From NCBI GenBank assembly GCA_025603075.1, contig MU626309.1:52968-116967 (forward strand): a stretch of DNA of 64,000 bases, written 5' to 3'. The notes under the pieces were generated by a model. It was not told where the DNA came from. It saw only the letters and a list, made by a program, of their open reading frames with translations, and did no database searches. Both the position numbers and the translations under genes were made by a program. The stretch's first letter is position 1. Each line of letters starts with the position of its first letter. Source of the DNA: Neoconidiobolus thromboides FSU 785 (lineage: Eukaryota > Entomophthoromycota > Entomophthoromycetes > Entomophthorales > Neoconidiobolaceae). This document shows, in pieces, positions 1 to 11,502 of this stretch.

Positions 1-2
1 CC

Positions 3-443
3 AGTCTACTCTCTGCATGTCATAAAGGGTATTATAAAGTAGTTAAATTATTAATTCAATATGGCTCTGATATTAATTTTAACTATGGTTCTTCATTACG
101 CTTTTCTGCTTCCAGCGGACATTTTAAAATTGTAGAATTGTTAATTAAAAACAATATTAATTTAAATTCTCAATATTGTGGTATTAAAGCGCTAAGAGAT
201 AGTGCTAAAAATGGTCATTTAAATATTGTTCGTTTACTGTTAGAGAATAAAGTGCCAATTAATGGTCTCAAAGATGCACCACTATTATGTGCTATTATTG
301 CGGGACATTATGATGTGACGTTAACATTGTTAGAACATGGTGCAAATGTGAACTCGATTAATAGTAATTTGTTGACAGCGACATTTAGAAATCAAAGAAA
401 AGATATTATGGGCTTATTGAAAAGGTTCGGATATCAGTGTTGA
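3..443 (+). CDS. Ankyrin-repeat protein, C-terminal part (5' end outside the window)
   Basis: The frame is open from base 3 to the stop at 441-443 with no start codon needed, so the gene begins to the left of the window. About five ankyrin repeats are visible, with the usual consensus pieces such as ASSGHFKIVELLI, AKNGHLNIVRLLLE and IIAGHYDVTLTLLEHGANVN. The last repeat is degenerate and the protein ends shortly after it. Ankyrin stacks are protein-binding scaffolds, and the partner cannot be read from sequence. No enzymatic domain is present in the visible part, but one could lie upstream. The repeat assignment is firm; the cellular role is unknown. Confidence 0.85.
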   Translation, partial: SLLSACHKGYYKVVKLLIQYGSDINFNYGSSLRFSASSGHFKIVELLIKNNINLNSQYCGIKALRDSAKNGHLNIVRLLLENKVPINGLKDAPLLCAIIAGHYDVTLTLLEHGANVNSINSNLLTATFRNQRKDIMGLLKRFGYQC

Positions 444-670
444 GGTCTATTGTATCATGTGTATTATTTATTATAAAACTTATTTATTACTCTGCCTTGT
501 AACTATTAACATTATTTTAAATAAAAAATCAAAATTAAATAGTAATTTGATATAAATAATTACTTAGATTATAACCCTATTATTATCTTTTAATTTGAAA
601 CATTTAATTTTAACTACAAATCCCATCTCATTTAGTTGCATTGTTTGTTATAATAGATTTTACAATATCT

Positions 671-767
671 GGGGATGTTTTTTTGACTTTATTATTTTTT
701 CCATTTTCTAAGTACTATTTGAGTGGAAAGATTATTGGTAAATTTTTAACAAAAAAAATATATCCCC
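671..767 (+). mobile_element. MITE-like short repeat, copy 1
   Basis: Runs from GGGGATGT to ATATCCCC with the family core (TACTATTTGAGTGG here). It is flanked by the 4-bp direct repeat ATCT at 667-670 and 768-771, the clearest sign of target duplication among the copies. Confidence 0.8.
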
Positions 768-837
768 ATCTGTTAAAGATTTTGAGGTAACTACGAATTA
801 TTTAATATTAAAATTAATATTTTATTAGTAAAATTAG

Positions 838-931
838 AAAGATGTTCTTTTTGTTTGAGAAATTTATTACCATTTTCCACTTAGTGCCAGTTAAAAATAG
901 AAAGAGTAGTGAAATCAAAAAACACCTCCTC
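838..931 (-). mobile_element. MITE-like short repeat, degenerate copy 2
   Basis: Reverse-orientation copy. The AGTAGTGAAATCAAAAAACA block and the ends are recognisable, but the core is mutated (CACTTAGTGCC). Confidence 0.55.
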
Positions 932-957
932 CATTTTGAAATTATAAAAACTAAATT

Positions 958-1054
958 GAAACGTATTTTTTGTCTAAGGATTTTACTAACAACCTTTCCA
1001 CTCAAATAGCGCTCAAAAATGGAGAAAGTAATAAAATCAAAAAAAAACAACCCC
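958..1054 (-). mobile_element. MITE-like short repeat, copy 3
   Basis: Reverse-orientation copy with core CCACTCAAATAGCGCT and an end in ACAACCCC. It sits about 25 bp from copy 2. Confidence 0.75.
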
Positions 1055-1978
1055 AAATTTTATTTTAGGTTTCTTACCTCAGTAAAATTTCTATGCTATA
1101 GTATTCTATATAAACAGGCAATAAGTATTTATTGGAGCTGGATTTCAAGTTGTTTCAAAAAAAATTCTCTCACAGCCAATGATTAAGTCGAATTTAACCA
1201 ATTAAAAATGAGATTTAAGCAAATTATGCAACTTCAAATATTATTTTAAAAAATATATATAAACCAAAAAGAATGCAAATTACATTTAAAGGTTATATCC
1301 AAGAAGCTTGTAAATTTGTTCTAAAGTTAAGTGATTCATTTTAACGCTAATGCGCTATAAGGCTACTTACTAATCCTAATCCGATTGGTAGCGACTCAGA
1401 TGTATTTATCAATTAGTGGAAAATAGGGACTAGTGGACATTTATTGTTTAAACAAATTAATAAAGCTCTAAAAAATAAAACTACATCTTTAAATAAAAAC
1501 ATTATTAGTCTTATAAAACTCTTATACTCGGCCTTTTGACAATCTATATAATAAATACAACTCCCTGCTCTTTCAAACAGTCCAAGGAAACTTGATTTCT
1601 ATTGGGTATAGATGTAAGTCAATTCTATAGTTGCAAAATGTGCAAGGTGATCATATTCTGAGCTGACCTTAGTATTGACTTAGCTATTGACCTTCAGCTT
1701 TTTTAACCTCCTTATCACTCTGTCAACCAAGGAAAAATTAACGAGGACTTTTGTTGACACTGAATATAACTACTATATTCTTAAACTGATTTGATAAATG
1801 AAAGAGCTCAGGAAAGATCCAACATGTAATTTGGTATGGTCCCATTATTATAATATGAACCAGACTAACACTGTATCTAAATTTTCAATACTATGTACTT
1901 TATAATTTAATTTTTACAAAATATGCAGTTATAATATAGTATTTGTATTATAATAAACTTTAGAATATAGAGAAACAT

Positions 1979-2074
1979 CCACATGTCTTTTTTAATTTCA
2001 TTACTCTCCATTTTTCAAGTGTTATCCAACCAGGAAAACTGTTAGTAAAATTCTTAAACGAAAAATACATCACT
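1979..2074 (+). mobile_element. MITE-like short repeat, degenerate copy 4
   Basis: TTCATTACTCTCCATTTTTC, GTTAGTAAAATTCTTAAACG and the ACATC end are kept, but the core hairpin is damaged (GTGTTATCCAACCAGG). Confidence 0.65.
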
Positions 2075-2645
2075 GTACGGTGTTTTTAAATTATAAAATA
2101 GATTAATTCCACTCTATTTTTGCTGGTAGTAGAGGCTGTATTATTCAATATAAAGAAACTGTTATTTATAAGTTTATTTTTAAATCATGAAATATTATTC
2201 TATGATACTTTATATTTAATTATTAATATTTAATTATCCAGTACTTGATTTTGTGTATAGTAACTTAAACTTTAATTGAAAAGCACAAGATTTAGGGTAT
2301 AAAGTTCAACCGGAAATATAAATACTCAATACTGAAAAGCTATTACATTAAGATAAATATATATCCATGTGGTTAGAAATATACCCTATTTCATTTTATC
2401 CGTATCATTTATTTATGGCGATAACAAGATTTAAGCTTTTTATAGCATGAGGATTATTTCTACTCGTACTTTATATTCTTTCAAATAATTTTCATTTTTT
2501 ATTAATAGAATTGAGGTACAAGTTTAATTATAATATAAATACATTTAAGATACATTTAAACTAAAAGTTCATGCGATAAAAAATGAAAACTACCTATGAA
2601 TTTATCTTTATTAAAATGTATTTTAAAAAATTACAAACAACTTTA

Positions 2646-4321
2646 TCAATCCATAAACTTTGGTGCCTTTCTGGCTTTGGTTAAATCCTCCACAAGCTTA
2701 CCTAAAGCTAAAAGAGCGACTTCATTTGCTGGTCTGGAAATAAATGCAACCCCAAAAGGCTCACCATCTGGATAAAAATCTAAAGGCATAGCTATAATTG
2801 GATAACCTGCAATAGCAGCACTGGTAAAAAACATAGCATCTGGCTCAGCTGGTCCCATAAGTATATCACAATCACATTTTTCCATTAAAGCCTCAATTGC
2901 TTCAGTAGCTCCTAACTTATTCTCTTCATAACATTTAATATATTCTTCACTCGTCATACCTTCTGTGTTATTTGAATTAATCAGATGTGATTGACCATAT
3001 TCTGAAAGCTCCAACTCATGATGTTCTTCATTAAAGGATATAATTTTATCTAAAGAATCAATCTTTTCATCTTTTAGATAAGTTACCTCATTCTTTAAAT
3101 ACTGATTAAGATAATGTTTAAATTCATATTCAAACACCTTATTTTCTAATAATTTTGAGCTGTTGTTTCTTGTATTAATAGAAATAACTCACGTTTATAT
3201 AAACTAAAAAGATGAATATCCATCTCTGCATTTGGGATTAAAATAACATTACTCATTTGAGTTAACTTTTGGATTAAGTCATGGAACGAAGAAACACTAT
3301 TTTTAACCTTGGCTTCAAGTTCAAAGTAAGGTTTTTGTACAAAAGCGATTTTAAATTGCTAGAAATAAGTAGCTGTTAAAATAAATTAGACTTAAACTTA
3401 CGAATTGATTCTGGTTATATAAACTTAGGGAAACTATTTCATTCGAGCATATACTGGTCTTTTCATCCTTTGGATCAGTTTGATTATAAAACACACTTAA
3501 TACTCTGAAATTATCTTCCACATTCCTAGAAATAACACCCACCTGATCATTAAATTTAGTTATTTCAAAACAAAACAACTTACTGAATCTTGGTTATGAC
3601 TTAATGGTATAACCCCGGCTCTAGAGGTAAGGCCTACAGTAGGTTTTAACCCAACTAAAGAGCAAGTTGAAGAAGGAGCAGTAATCGACCCGTCAGTTTC
3701 TGTTCCTAAAGAAACTACAGCCAAGTTAGCGGCAACAGAGGCAGCGGATCCAGAACTTGACCCTGATGCATGTTTACTTAGAACATAAGGATTACATGTC
3801 TGCCCGCCCCTTGCACTCCAACCCAATGGATCGATTTCGTCTCGAAAACTAGATATTAAAAAGAAAAAACTTATTTGATATTATTACCCTGCAAACTCAG
3901 TCATATTTACTTTGCCTAAAATGATAGCGTTTTCTGCTCTTATTAGCTTGATCACTGTTGCATCTTCCTTTGGTTTAACGTCATATAAAGCCATCGAGCC
4001 ACAAGTTGTTTGCATAGTATCATAGGTAGCTATGTTGTCTTTAGCTAAGATTGGAATCCCAAACAAACTCCCTACCAATCCTTTCTCATTGAACAATTGA
4101 TCGAGCTCTTCAGCTTTTTTTATAGCTTCTTTATTGACTTCAATCACAGTGTTAAGGTATGGATTTAGCTTTTCAATACGTTTTAGATAATATTCAACCA
4201 ATTCTTTACAAGTAAACTTTTTAGCTTTATAATACCCATGAATATTCTCTATGCTCGTTTCACGTATATCTATTCCATTTAATTGGCTTAACTCTAAATC
4301 GATATCTGATATTGAATCCAT
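2646..4321 (-). CDS. Amidase signature family hydrolase
   Basis: Five exons by splice consensus: 4321-3888, 3848-3584, 3542-3402, 3358-3193 and 3145-2646. Together they give 501 residues, the usual length for the family. The Ser-cisSer-Lys triad is visible: Lys about 94 in ILAKDNI, cis-Ser about 176 in ASGSSSGSAAS, and nucleophile Ser about 199 in LGTETDGSI. The typical block GWSARGGQTCNPY precedes it. The family hydrolyses amide bonds (acetamide, formamide, fatty acid amides), but the substrate cannot be told from sequence. No signal peptide, so probably cytosolic nitrogen scavenging. All four introns are short (39-55 bp) and the exons join in frame. The last acceptor (3146-3147) was chosen because the neighbouring AGs lead to a stop or lose the frame. 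Confidence 0.93.
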
Positions 4322-5144
4322 CTTTGACTTAAAAAATATATTTTAATCTTTAAAATTTTGCATAATTTATATTCTACGTCACTCCTAAAAATGACTTCAT
4401 GAAGATCTAATGGTGTCAAATTAAAATCAAAATACTTTTAAGCTAACTCTTTAATTCGATATTATTTTATATTATACACTTAATAACGTAGGTAAAATAA
4501 GCGGAATCTAAAATTTTCAAAATAATATATTTTAAATATACAAAAATAATACAAATACAATTTAAGCAGCATGAAATAATAAACTCAAGCAACTATTTTA
4601 ATTTTATGACAACTCTTAATTTTAATATATAAACAAGTAATACTGAAACTAGCACTACAAGTTAATTAATGTAAAAAAAATCTTGATATGAATTTTGACA
4701 CTCTAAAATACAAATGTATCATCATTTCAATAGACAAAAGAATAGCTTATACCAAATACAAAATATAAAAAAGAAGTATTATCTAATTATTAGTAAATAA
4801 AAATATAGTAAAAACCAGGCTTTTGTTTAATATTCAGCCAAAGAAAATTTATGACTTCATCCTTACTCTTTTTCTCACAGTCATTGTGTTCAATTTTTTT
4901 CCACAAATGGGATCGATCATTTGGAATTATGAAACACTTGAACTATAGTTATTACGAAAACTGGAAGGCCAAACATTTTAAAATTAAATAGTGAAACTTT
5001 ACTAAAATTGGACACATCTACTAACTTACCTTTATTTACATCACAATTGGTCATTATCATTTGTATTCAAAACCAAGCAATGATTCATTATAAAAAGAGT
5101 TGAGAGTAGGTTTTTTTTATTACGTTTTTGCTTTCTACTTTATT
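4322..5144. other. Intergenic, divergent promoter region of amidase and tetraspanin
   Basis: AT-rich, with no repeat copy and no gene. It must contain the promoters of both flanking genes; I see no clear motif. Confidence 0.6.
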
Positions 5145-6005
5145 ATGGCTAACTATAACTTAAATTATAACTCCCCAGGCTACAAATCTTTAAAAGGTTT
5201 CCTTATTGGTTTGAATATCCTATCTTCGGTAAATTATTATTTAATTGATTTTGTTACATCGTATTAATATGAATAAAGCTCTGTGGCTTAGGCTTAATTG
5301 GACTCGGAGTCTATGGATTGATGGCAAAAGGTTTTTCTCACTATAGTATGGCAATCCCAGGGGGTACCTTAGGTGCAGGGATTGTTTTATTCTTTATCTC
5401 CTTTTTAGGTGCATTTGCAGCTTTTATGGAAAACAAGAAACTTTTACATTCGGTAAGGATACTTATATTAGATTTTAAGTCATATTAACTTGTTTTAGTA
5501 TTTTGCAGGTTTGCTTGCTTTGGTCCTTTTCCAAGCTGGTACTTTCCTATACACTTTCTTTACTGGTCTCTCAGCTAATGATATTCTTGAGGCTGCTTGG
5601 GATAAAGCTTATAAAGAGAGTCCAAGAATTCTCAAGGCTGTTGAACAAGAGGTAATTTATAACAAGCTCCTATTTAACGTAAATTAACAACTTTAGTTTG
5701 AATGCTGTGGTTTCAAGACCATTTTGGATCGTGCTGTTCCAAAGAGTAGCCCAGTTACTTGCTCCACTAGTCCATTATACGGATATAAAACCTCATGTTA
5801 TGCAGTATTAATGGATAACTACAGAGAAGCTTCTGTTTTAATTACTACCATATCTGTTATCATAATTATCATACAAGCTACTACTTTAGCAGTTACTTGG
5901 ATTATGGCAGAAAAAACCCCAACTGAAGCTGAAAGAAGAGTCGCTTTATTAGATGAGCATTCTCGTTTAGTAGCCGATGGTCAATCTCATGGTTATGGAT
6001 CTTAA
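5145..6005 (+). CDS. Tetraspanin-family membrane protein
   Basis: Four exons (5145-5228, 5279-5452, 5499-5651, 5697-6005), 239 residues, all joined in phase 0. Four membrane segments fit the tetraspanin plan. The first two are LIGLNILSS.LCGLGLIGLGVYG and the GAGIVLFFISFLGAFAAF region. The third is AGLLALVLFQAGTFLYTFF, and the last (ITTISVIIIIIQATTLAVTW) lies close to the C-terminus. Between segments three and four is a large loop with the family signature Cys-Cys-Gly (FECCGF) and further cysteines (VTCSTSP, TSCYAV) that would form the second disulfide. Tetraspanins organise membrane microdomains, and in fungi Pls1-type members act in polarised growth and penetration. The family call is firm; orthology to Pls1 is not shown. 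The C-terminal tail of about 30 residues is charged and cytosolic. Confidence 0.9.
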
Positions 6006-7815
6006 ACTTATTTGTGAATTACTATTTCGATACTCAATTAAATAAATTATTAAAATAGGCAATAGCTAATAGATGACTAAAGCTTTAGACATTTTGAAAT
6101 GTTTTCTATTTAACTATAACAGGATAGCTTTTGATTTTACACAGTAGTATCAATTTATAAGTTTTAAGTCATCACAAGTATTCATTAAACTTATAAAATA
6201 GTTATTAAGATAATTTACTAGATAGAAAATTAACAAAACGGAAATTTATACAATTTGACTTATGTTGTAAACCAATACATGTATCTAAAATTAATCAAAT
6301 CATACCTTGCATGGTGATAATTATAAAATTCATAATTCTACAATTATCACTAATGACACCTAAACCTGAAATTATACATCTACTATAAGAAATAGTAATA
6401 GATTTGAGAGTGTCTTTTTTAACTTCTATTTTTTCCATTTTTTAAGTGCTATTTAAACGGAAAATTTGTTAGTAAAATTTTTAAATACAAAAATATATCC
6501 TCATTTATTTAACTAAATATGACTACAGAATATTAAAAGAACTTGGTAGATAGAATTATAATTACTTTTGAACATCAAATATGTTTTATTTCTATAATTT
6601 TATGTCATTTTATAGATTATTTCAATGATAATACAACTCGGAAATATAATCTAAATGTATTTAATATTGAAGCTTGTTTTTATTTTGTTTGACAGTTATA
6701 ATTTCAAAACCTTGAAACTGGAATTTCCTAGACAAAACAAACCATCACAAAAATTTAATAAGTTCAAAAATGGCTATAAAAAACTTCAGAGGCTTTCTAG
6801 CATCTCACACATCTCCCATCTATTCTTTATACTATACTTGGCGTTATTATAAAACCGATATTCGCTTAATATACAGCATATTGTTTAAATAAAGGCAAGT
6901 AGTATAACGTATATTTAAACATAAATAAATAAAAATTTTCTAATCAATTCGAACAATAATTTGATAAAAAATGCCTACCTAGTTTTTCCGAGATATTTTT
7001 CCTAATCTGTCAGATCAGCCAACTTTGCTAAGCCTGTACTAATCGGATTAAAGCGCTTAGTAAAAGAACTTAATCTTAGCTAATAATTAAAGAATAATTT
7101 TTATTGTAATCAAATTTTCATATTACCATTAAAGAATTGTAATAAAGAAAACTAATTTCAAACAATATAGAAATGAGGTAAAGTGTAAGAAATATATATA
7201 ATTACCCTCAAGCAGAAAATTCGATCGCTACTCATGTTTAGAATATGCTTTAAAAAATCATATTACTCCAAGTGCCCACTCTAAATAAACTCCTCATTTT
7301 AAGCCAACATGAAATAATTACAGTATTTCACTATTCTATTTCAATGCAACTTTGCGTTTAATTAAATAACCATATTCCTTATTTGCTTCATTAGTAAAGT
7401 AATACCAATAAGAGTTGCCCAATTTGAAATTTAAGCTATTTATTATGAGATTGGGCTTTAAAATTTAATAAACTAATCAAAAAAAAGAATTCTTCTCAAT
7501 GATCACATTAACAGCCTTAAATTGAAAGGTTACTAAATAAAATTCTGTTAAGAATTTTTTTGAAAGTTAAATTGCTTTCAACCCAAAAAAGAATTCTGAT
7601 AGAACGTTAAATTTCTCATTTTTGAGCCATTTATAAATATATTAGAAGTTTAATTGGCTGTTTACTAATCTCCATAAAATGTGGATTCGTTCAACATTCT
7701 TTAAAATCTAAATTAAAATTGACCCAAATTTGGTGAAAACCTAATTTATCATTAGTATAAAGATAAAGAGAAAGGATGTAATAACAAAATAAATATTGAT
7801 TTTCTTTTGTACGAA
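6006..7815. other. Intergenic, 1.8 kb
   Basis: Contains one short-repeat copy (about 6405-6502). The remaining frames, for example 6655-6852, look non-coding. No RNA gene seen. Confidence 0.6.
6405..6502 (+). mobile_element. MITE-like short repeat, copy 5
   Basis: TTTTTCCATTTTTTAAGTGC and TTAGTAAAATTTTTAAATAC match the family, with ends GAGAGTGT and ATATCCTC. The core hairpin has decayed to TGCTATTTAAACGG. Confidence 0.7.
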
Positions 7816-8661
7816 ATGCCCAAAGCTACTTCACAATCCAAAAGCTCACCTTCTGGCACTGATAAAAGGTTTACTCCTATGCTTAAAGACCCCAAACCAG
7901 CTGCTAAACCATTTATAAACTTTATCCAAAAACTTTATAATATGGTGAATGATCCGGAGATATCTGCTATCTGCTGGAACGAGGATGGTACTGGTGTTAA
8001 AATATTAGATACATCCTACTTATGTTCTAATATTTTTCCTATTTATTTTAAACATGATTGTTGGGCTAGTTTTACTAGACAGCTTAATTTATATGGTTTC
8101 GTTCGTTACAGCCATGGTACCCCTGGCGAACAACATTTAATGTATAAACATTCAAATTTCCTAAGAGAGAGACCTGATAAGCTTAAATCTATTCAACGTC
8201 GTATTATTAATAGTAATAACATTCATGTTGAAAATCCAATTAGAAGTAAGCCTGAATATGGGATTGATACGAATCAAATAGCATCTCTACAAAGCCATAT
8301 CTCTGAGTTAGATAATAAATGTCGCCATCTTAAGACCGATATTGGCTATCTTCAAAATGATAACAGGAATTTAAACCAAATCATTGCACATAATCAAAGT
8401 ACCTTAAGGTATGTAATGGACATTTTATCAAGGTCTGTTCAAACCACTAATAATCCAAATAATGAATTAAATGTTGCTTTACATGCCTTACAATCCACTT
8501 TTAAATACAACAACGGATTAAAAGACGGACAAGTATGTAATGGATCAAATTCACCGGATAATCTCAGTTCACCAGCAATTGAAACTTTAAATCCTATAGG
8601 ATCTACTACATCTAAATCCACAAACACTGTTCAACTTCCTTCCATTAAGTTTCTTTTGTAA
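7816..8661 (+). CDS. HSF-type DNA-binding transcription factor
   Basis: Intronless. The ATG at 7816 is chosen because the open frame upstream of it has no other ATG, giving 281 residues. Residues about 35-125 form a heat-shock-factor-type winged-helix domain: PFINFIQKLYNMVND, then ICWNEDGTGVKI, then the recognition-helix block CWASFTRQLNLYGFVR and FLRERPDKLKSIQRR. A coiled-coil-like stretch follows at about 150-205 (SLQSHISELDNK through NLNQIIAHNQSTLRYVMDIL), which would mediate oligomerisation. The tail is Ser/Asn-rich. The protein is short for a true Hsf1 and lacks an obvious long activation domain, so it could equally be an Mga1/Sfl1-type or Skn7-related regulator. Nuclear. No receiver domain, which argues against Skn7. 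Confidence 0.92.
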   Translation: MPKATSQSKSSPSGTDKRFTPMLKDPKPAAKPFINFIQKLYNMVNDPEISAICWNEDGTGVKILDTSYLCSNIFPIYFKHDCWASFTRQLNLYGFVRYSHGTPGEQHLMYKHSNFLRERPDKLKSIQRRIINSNNIHVENPIRSKPEYGIDTNQIASLQSHISELDNKCRHLKTDIGYLQNDNRNLNQIIAHNQSTLRYVMDILSRSVQTTNNPNNELNVALHALQSTFKYNNGLKDGQVCNGSNSPDNLSSPAIETLNPIGSTTSKSTNTVQLPSIKFLL

Positions 8662-9989
8662 ATTATTAATTTAAAATTTCATGTTAAATAAAATTCGTTT
8701 AATTAATATACTAGCTTTTCATTTAATTTGGTGTAAATTTAAATATTAAATACTATAAATAGTAAAAAATAATGACCTTTACAAAATAATCTTGTCTTAT
8801 TGAATACAACATATATCAGATATTATAAGAAATAAATGTTATACTATAGTATATTAACTTTGGTACTAATTAATATCCTATCAGAGTTTTGTAGAAATAA
8901 AAAAATCCTAGTATCTCAATATTAATCCCTTGTAACATTAAATATACTATCATTAGTTAGCTTCATTCTTTCATTTACACCTTAAATCCCAGATAAAAAG
9001 GCACAGCATGATCAAGCTTCAAACACACTATTAATTTATATTTACAGTTAAATTAATATCCTACCAAATTTAGTAGATATATGGTTCTTTTAATAGAAGT
9101 TAGAATGTTTTTGAGAATCTTGGAGCAAAGGTAAGAAAGAATTGGAATCCTTTCATTCTTTTTTGGTTGGAATTAAAATTTAGAAAAAGTTAAAATAGTG
9201 ACTTTGAGATGCTTTTTTGGGCTATTTATAATTGTTAATTCATAAGAAGTAAAAAATTAAATTATTCACTCCTATTCAAAATAACATGGAGATGTTTTTT
9301 TTGGTTTCACTACTTTTTCCATTTTTTCAAGCTCTATTTGAGCGGAAAAATTGTTAGTAAAATTCTTAAATACAAAAATACATCGCCATAAAATAAAATA
9401 AAAAAATAAATACTTTTCAATTTTTAAGATTTAAGAATATCTTGATATCTTATAAACTATAACTTTAAGAATTTTTTTTAATAAATACAAACAGCATATT
9501 AGATTTACTTATAAACAGTATTTGAAAATCAAAAGCAACTTGAAATAATTTATATTATATGTATGCATAATTTTTTTCAAATTAAAAACAAAACGGGAAG
9601 GTCATTTTCTCACTATTTGTCCGTTTTTTATGGGATATAAAATTTAAGAAAAATATAATAGTTAAATGGTGAACAGAAAAACATTGCGCATAAAATAATA
9701 TTATATTGTTATGTAATTTCAAAGTAACGTATATTAAAAATCACAATTCCTTTTGATCATAATAATATATAGTTACTTCAATAAGCTTGATTATTTAAAT
9801 ATGTGATAAACTTAAACAATTGGAGTAACTAATTTAAAGTGCTATTCAATGGATTAAATTTACTAAGAATGCTTGATGCTTTATAGCCCAATTAAATCAT
9901 CAGAATGAAATGGATAAAATTGAAAGATTTAGTGTCATTTATATGAAAAATTTCAGTTTTTTTATTTGACTTCCTTTCTCTTTGCAAAT
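8662..9989. other. Intergenic, 1.3 kb
   Basis: Holds one well-preserved short-repeat copy (9288-9387). Nothing else recognised. Confidence 0.6.
9288..9387 (+). mobile_element. MITE-like short repeat, copy 6
   Basis: Starts GGAGATGT and ends ACATCGCC, with TTCACTACTTTTTCCATTTT and TTGAGCGGAAAAATTGTTAG intact. Confidence 0.8.
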
Positions 9990-11087
9990 ATGAATGCACC
10001 TGATCGTTTCGAATCTTTTATTTTACCAGATGGTGCTAAAAAGTAATTGTTTTTTAAAATAATAAAAGACCAGATAAAACGATACATTCATAATTTCAAA
10101 GTCTTATTATATTTCTTTTTAAACTGATATCTAATTTTTAGATTGGAGGCTGTAAAAACAATTTCCGGTGTTAAAAACAGCATGATTTTTCGCATAGAGA
10201 GGGAAGACCATACCCTTGGAAATATGATAAGGACGTAAGTGAGATAAATAAAACCAAGCATATTCTGCTCTTAAATAGTTAAAGGATATTAACCATTGTT
10301 TAAAGTGAACTCCACAAAAATCCAAAAGTTATATTTTCTGGTTACAAAATTCCTCATCCATTACAGCATCACCTAGAAATATATATCCAAACTCAAGATG
10401 GTTATAAACCAGCCACTGCACTAAATGAAGCATTAAGCACTTTGATTTCTGATATAGCCAAAATGAGAAGTAATTTCGATGTAAGTTTTACTAACTTCAC
10501 TAAAAAACATTTTTTTTAAAATTAATTCAAAGATGGGATTGGCAGATGTGCGTAGAAGGAAGAGAGAATATAAAGACAAAGATGCTGAATTAGAATCAAA
10601 GATTGGAAAAGAAAAACAGGATCGAGCTATACAACAAAGACAATTACTTCGTGAATCAAGGGGATTTAATATGAATCCTGACACTAATATTTTTGACGAA
10701 AAGTATAGCTTTTCAAATGGTAAGGATATCAGCCCAATAAGAGGCGAAGCTTCACATAACAATCGAACATCTGGACCCTTTGGTGGCGTAGGAGGTCAAA
10801 GTGACGGAATAGGAGGAAATTATCAAGTAGGCTTTAATGAAGGAAATGAGGGTAACGTTACTACAAGACAAGAACAGCCCTATGGTTCAAATTATGACGG
10901 TTTGACAGGTCATATACCACCACTTGGTGGAGCCTATAGTTCATCTGCAGGAATAGGCCAACATTATGGTGAAAATAATCCAGAAGATGAAGCAGCAACC
11001 GATGAAGAAGATTCTTATCCAACCGAAAGTTATCAAATTCAAGAACCTAGTCAGCGTCAAGAAAACTATGAACCTGATGACTTCTAG
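9990..11087 (+). CDS. RPB11: RNA polymerase II subunit Rpb11 with a long C-terminal extension
   Basis: Exons 9990-10042, 10142-10234, 10306-10480 and 10533-11087, all in frame, 291 residues. Residues 1-107 are a standard Rpb11: MNAPDRFESFILPDG, the dimerisation block REDHTLGNMIRTELHKNP, and GYKIPHPLQHHLEIYIQTQ. Rpb11 pairs with Rpb3 in the alpha-like assembly platform of Pol II and is normally about 115-120 residues. Here the last exon starts with ATG but also continues the Rpb11 frame. Its first residues (MGLADVRRRKREY) fit the end of the normal C-terminal helix. It then adds about 170 residues of charged, then Gly/Asn-rich, then acidic sequence ending YEPDDF. If this exon were a separate gene its promoter would have to lie in the 52-bp intron, which is unlikely. 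The core identity is very secure; the tail depends on the last splice. Confidence 0.9.
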
Positions 11088-11502
11088 ATTGATAGAAATT
11101 ATACTGCATTTTATCCATCTTTATTTAGTGATCTTAGGCTTTAATGTCTTAACTTTTAATAAGCTAACTTTATTTTAAAACTTTTTCAACTTAAATATAG
11201 TTTTATGTAAAAATATTTTTTTAATTTATGTATTGTCTTTGGTTTAAACGAGTACACTAATTAGTTTAACATTCTATTTGAATGTCAAAAAATTCGACTA
11301 ACTATTATTCTGGAATAATACAAAATGAAGTAAACGTATTTTATATAGTAAGAGCAAATAAAACCAAGGATCATTAACGTTTAATATATAAAACAAAGTT
11401 ACCGAAGTTTTTATAACATAAATGTCACCTCAATTACCTTAAAAGTTTGCTTTTCTATATTATTATAAGATAAGGAGGGTTGAGGTTCCATGGACTTATC
11501 TT
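11088..11502. other. Intergenic between convergent 3' ends
   Basis: About 400 bp of AT-rich DNA where Rpb11 and the minus-strand gene converge. No feature seen. Confidence 0.6.

Larger units (their letters stand above)
444..2645. other. Intergenic, 2.2 kb with four copies of the short repeat family
   Basis: No convincing gene. Short-repeat copies lie at about 671-767, 838-931, 958-1054 and 1979-2074. An apparent 80-codon reverse-strand frame at 814-1056 is made entirely of two of them. A less AT-rich patch at about 1560-1790 has broken reverse-strand coding-like frames and may be an old gene relic. Confidence 0.6.

Noticed and set aside
814-1056. 80-codon open frame on the minus strand
   Set aside because: It consists of two copies of the short repeat; similar frames arise in other copies (22567-22761, 23160-23378).
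1560-1790. Less AT-rich patch with protein-like reverse-strand fragments
   Set aside because: Frames are broken by stops and no splice pattern restores them; at most an old relic, not listed as a gene.
10533-11087. Separate gene starting at ATG 10533
   Set aside because: The ATG is exactly at an exon boundary, the frame continues from Rpb11, and the first residues complete the Rpb11 helix; kept as one gene.
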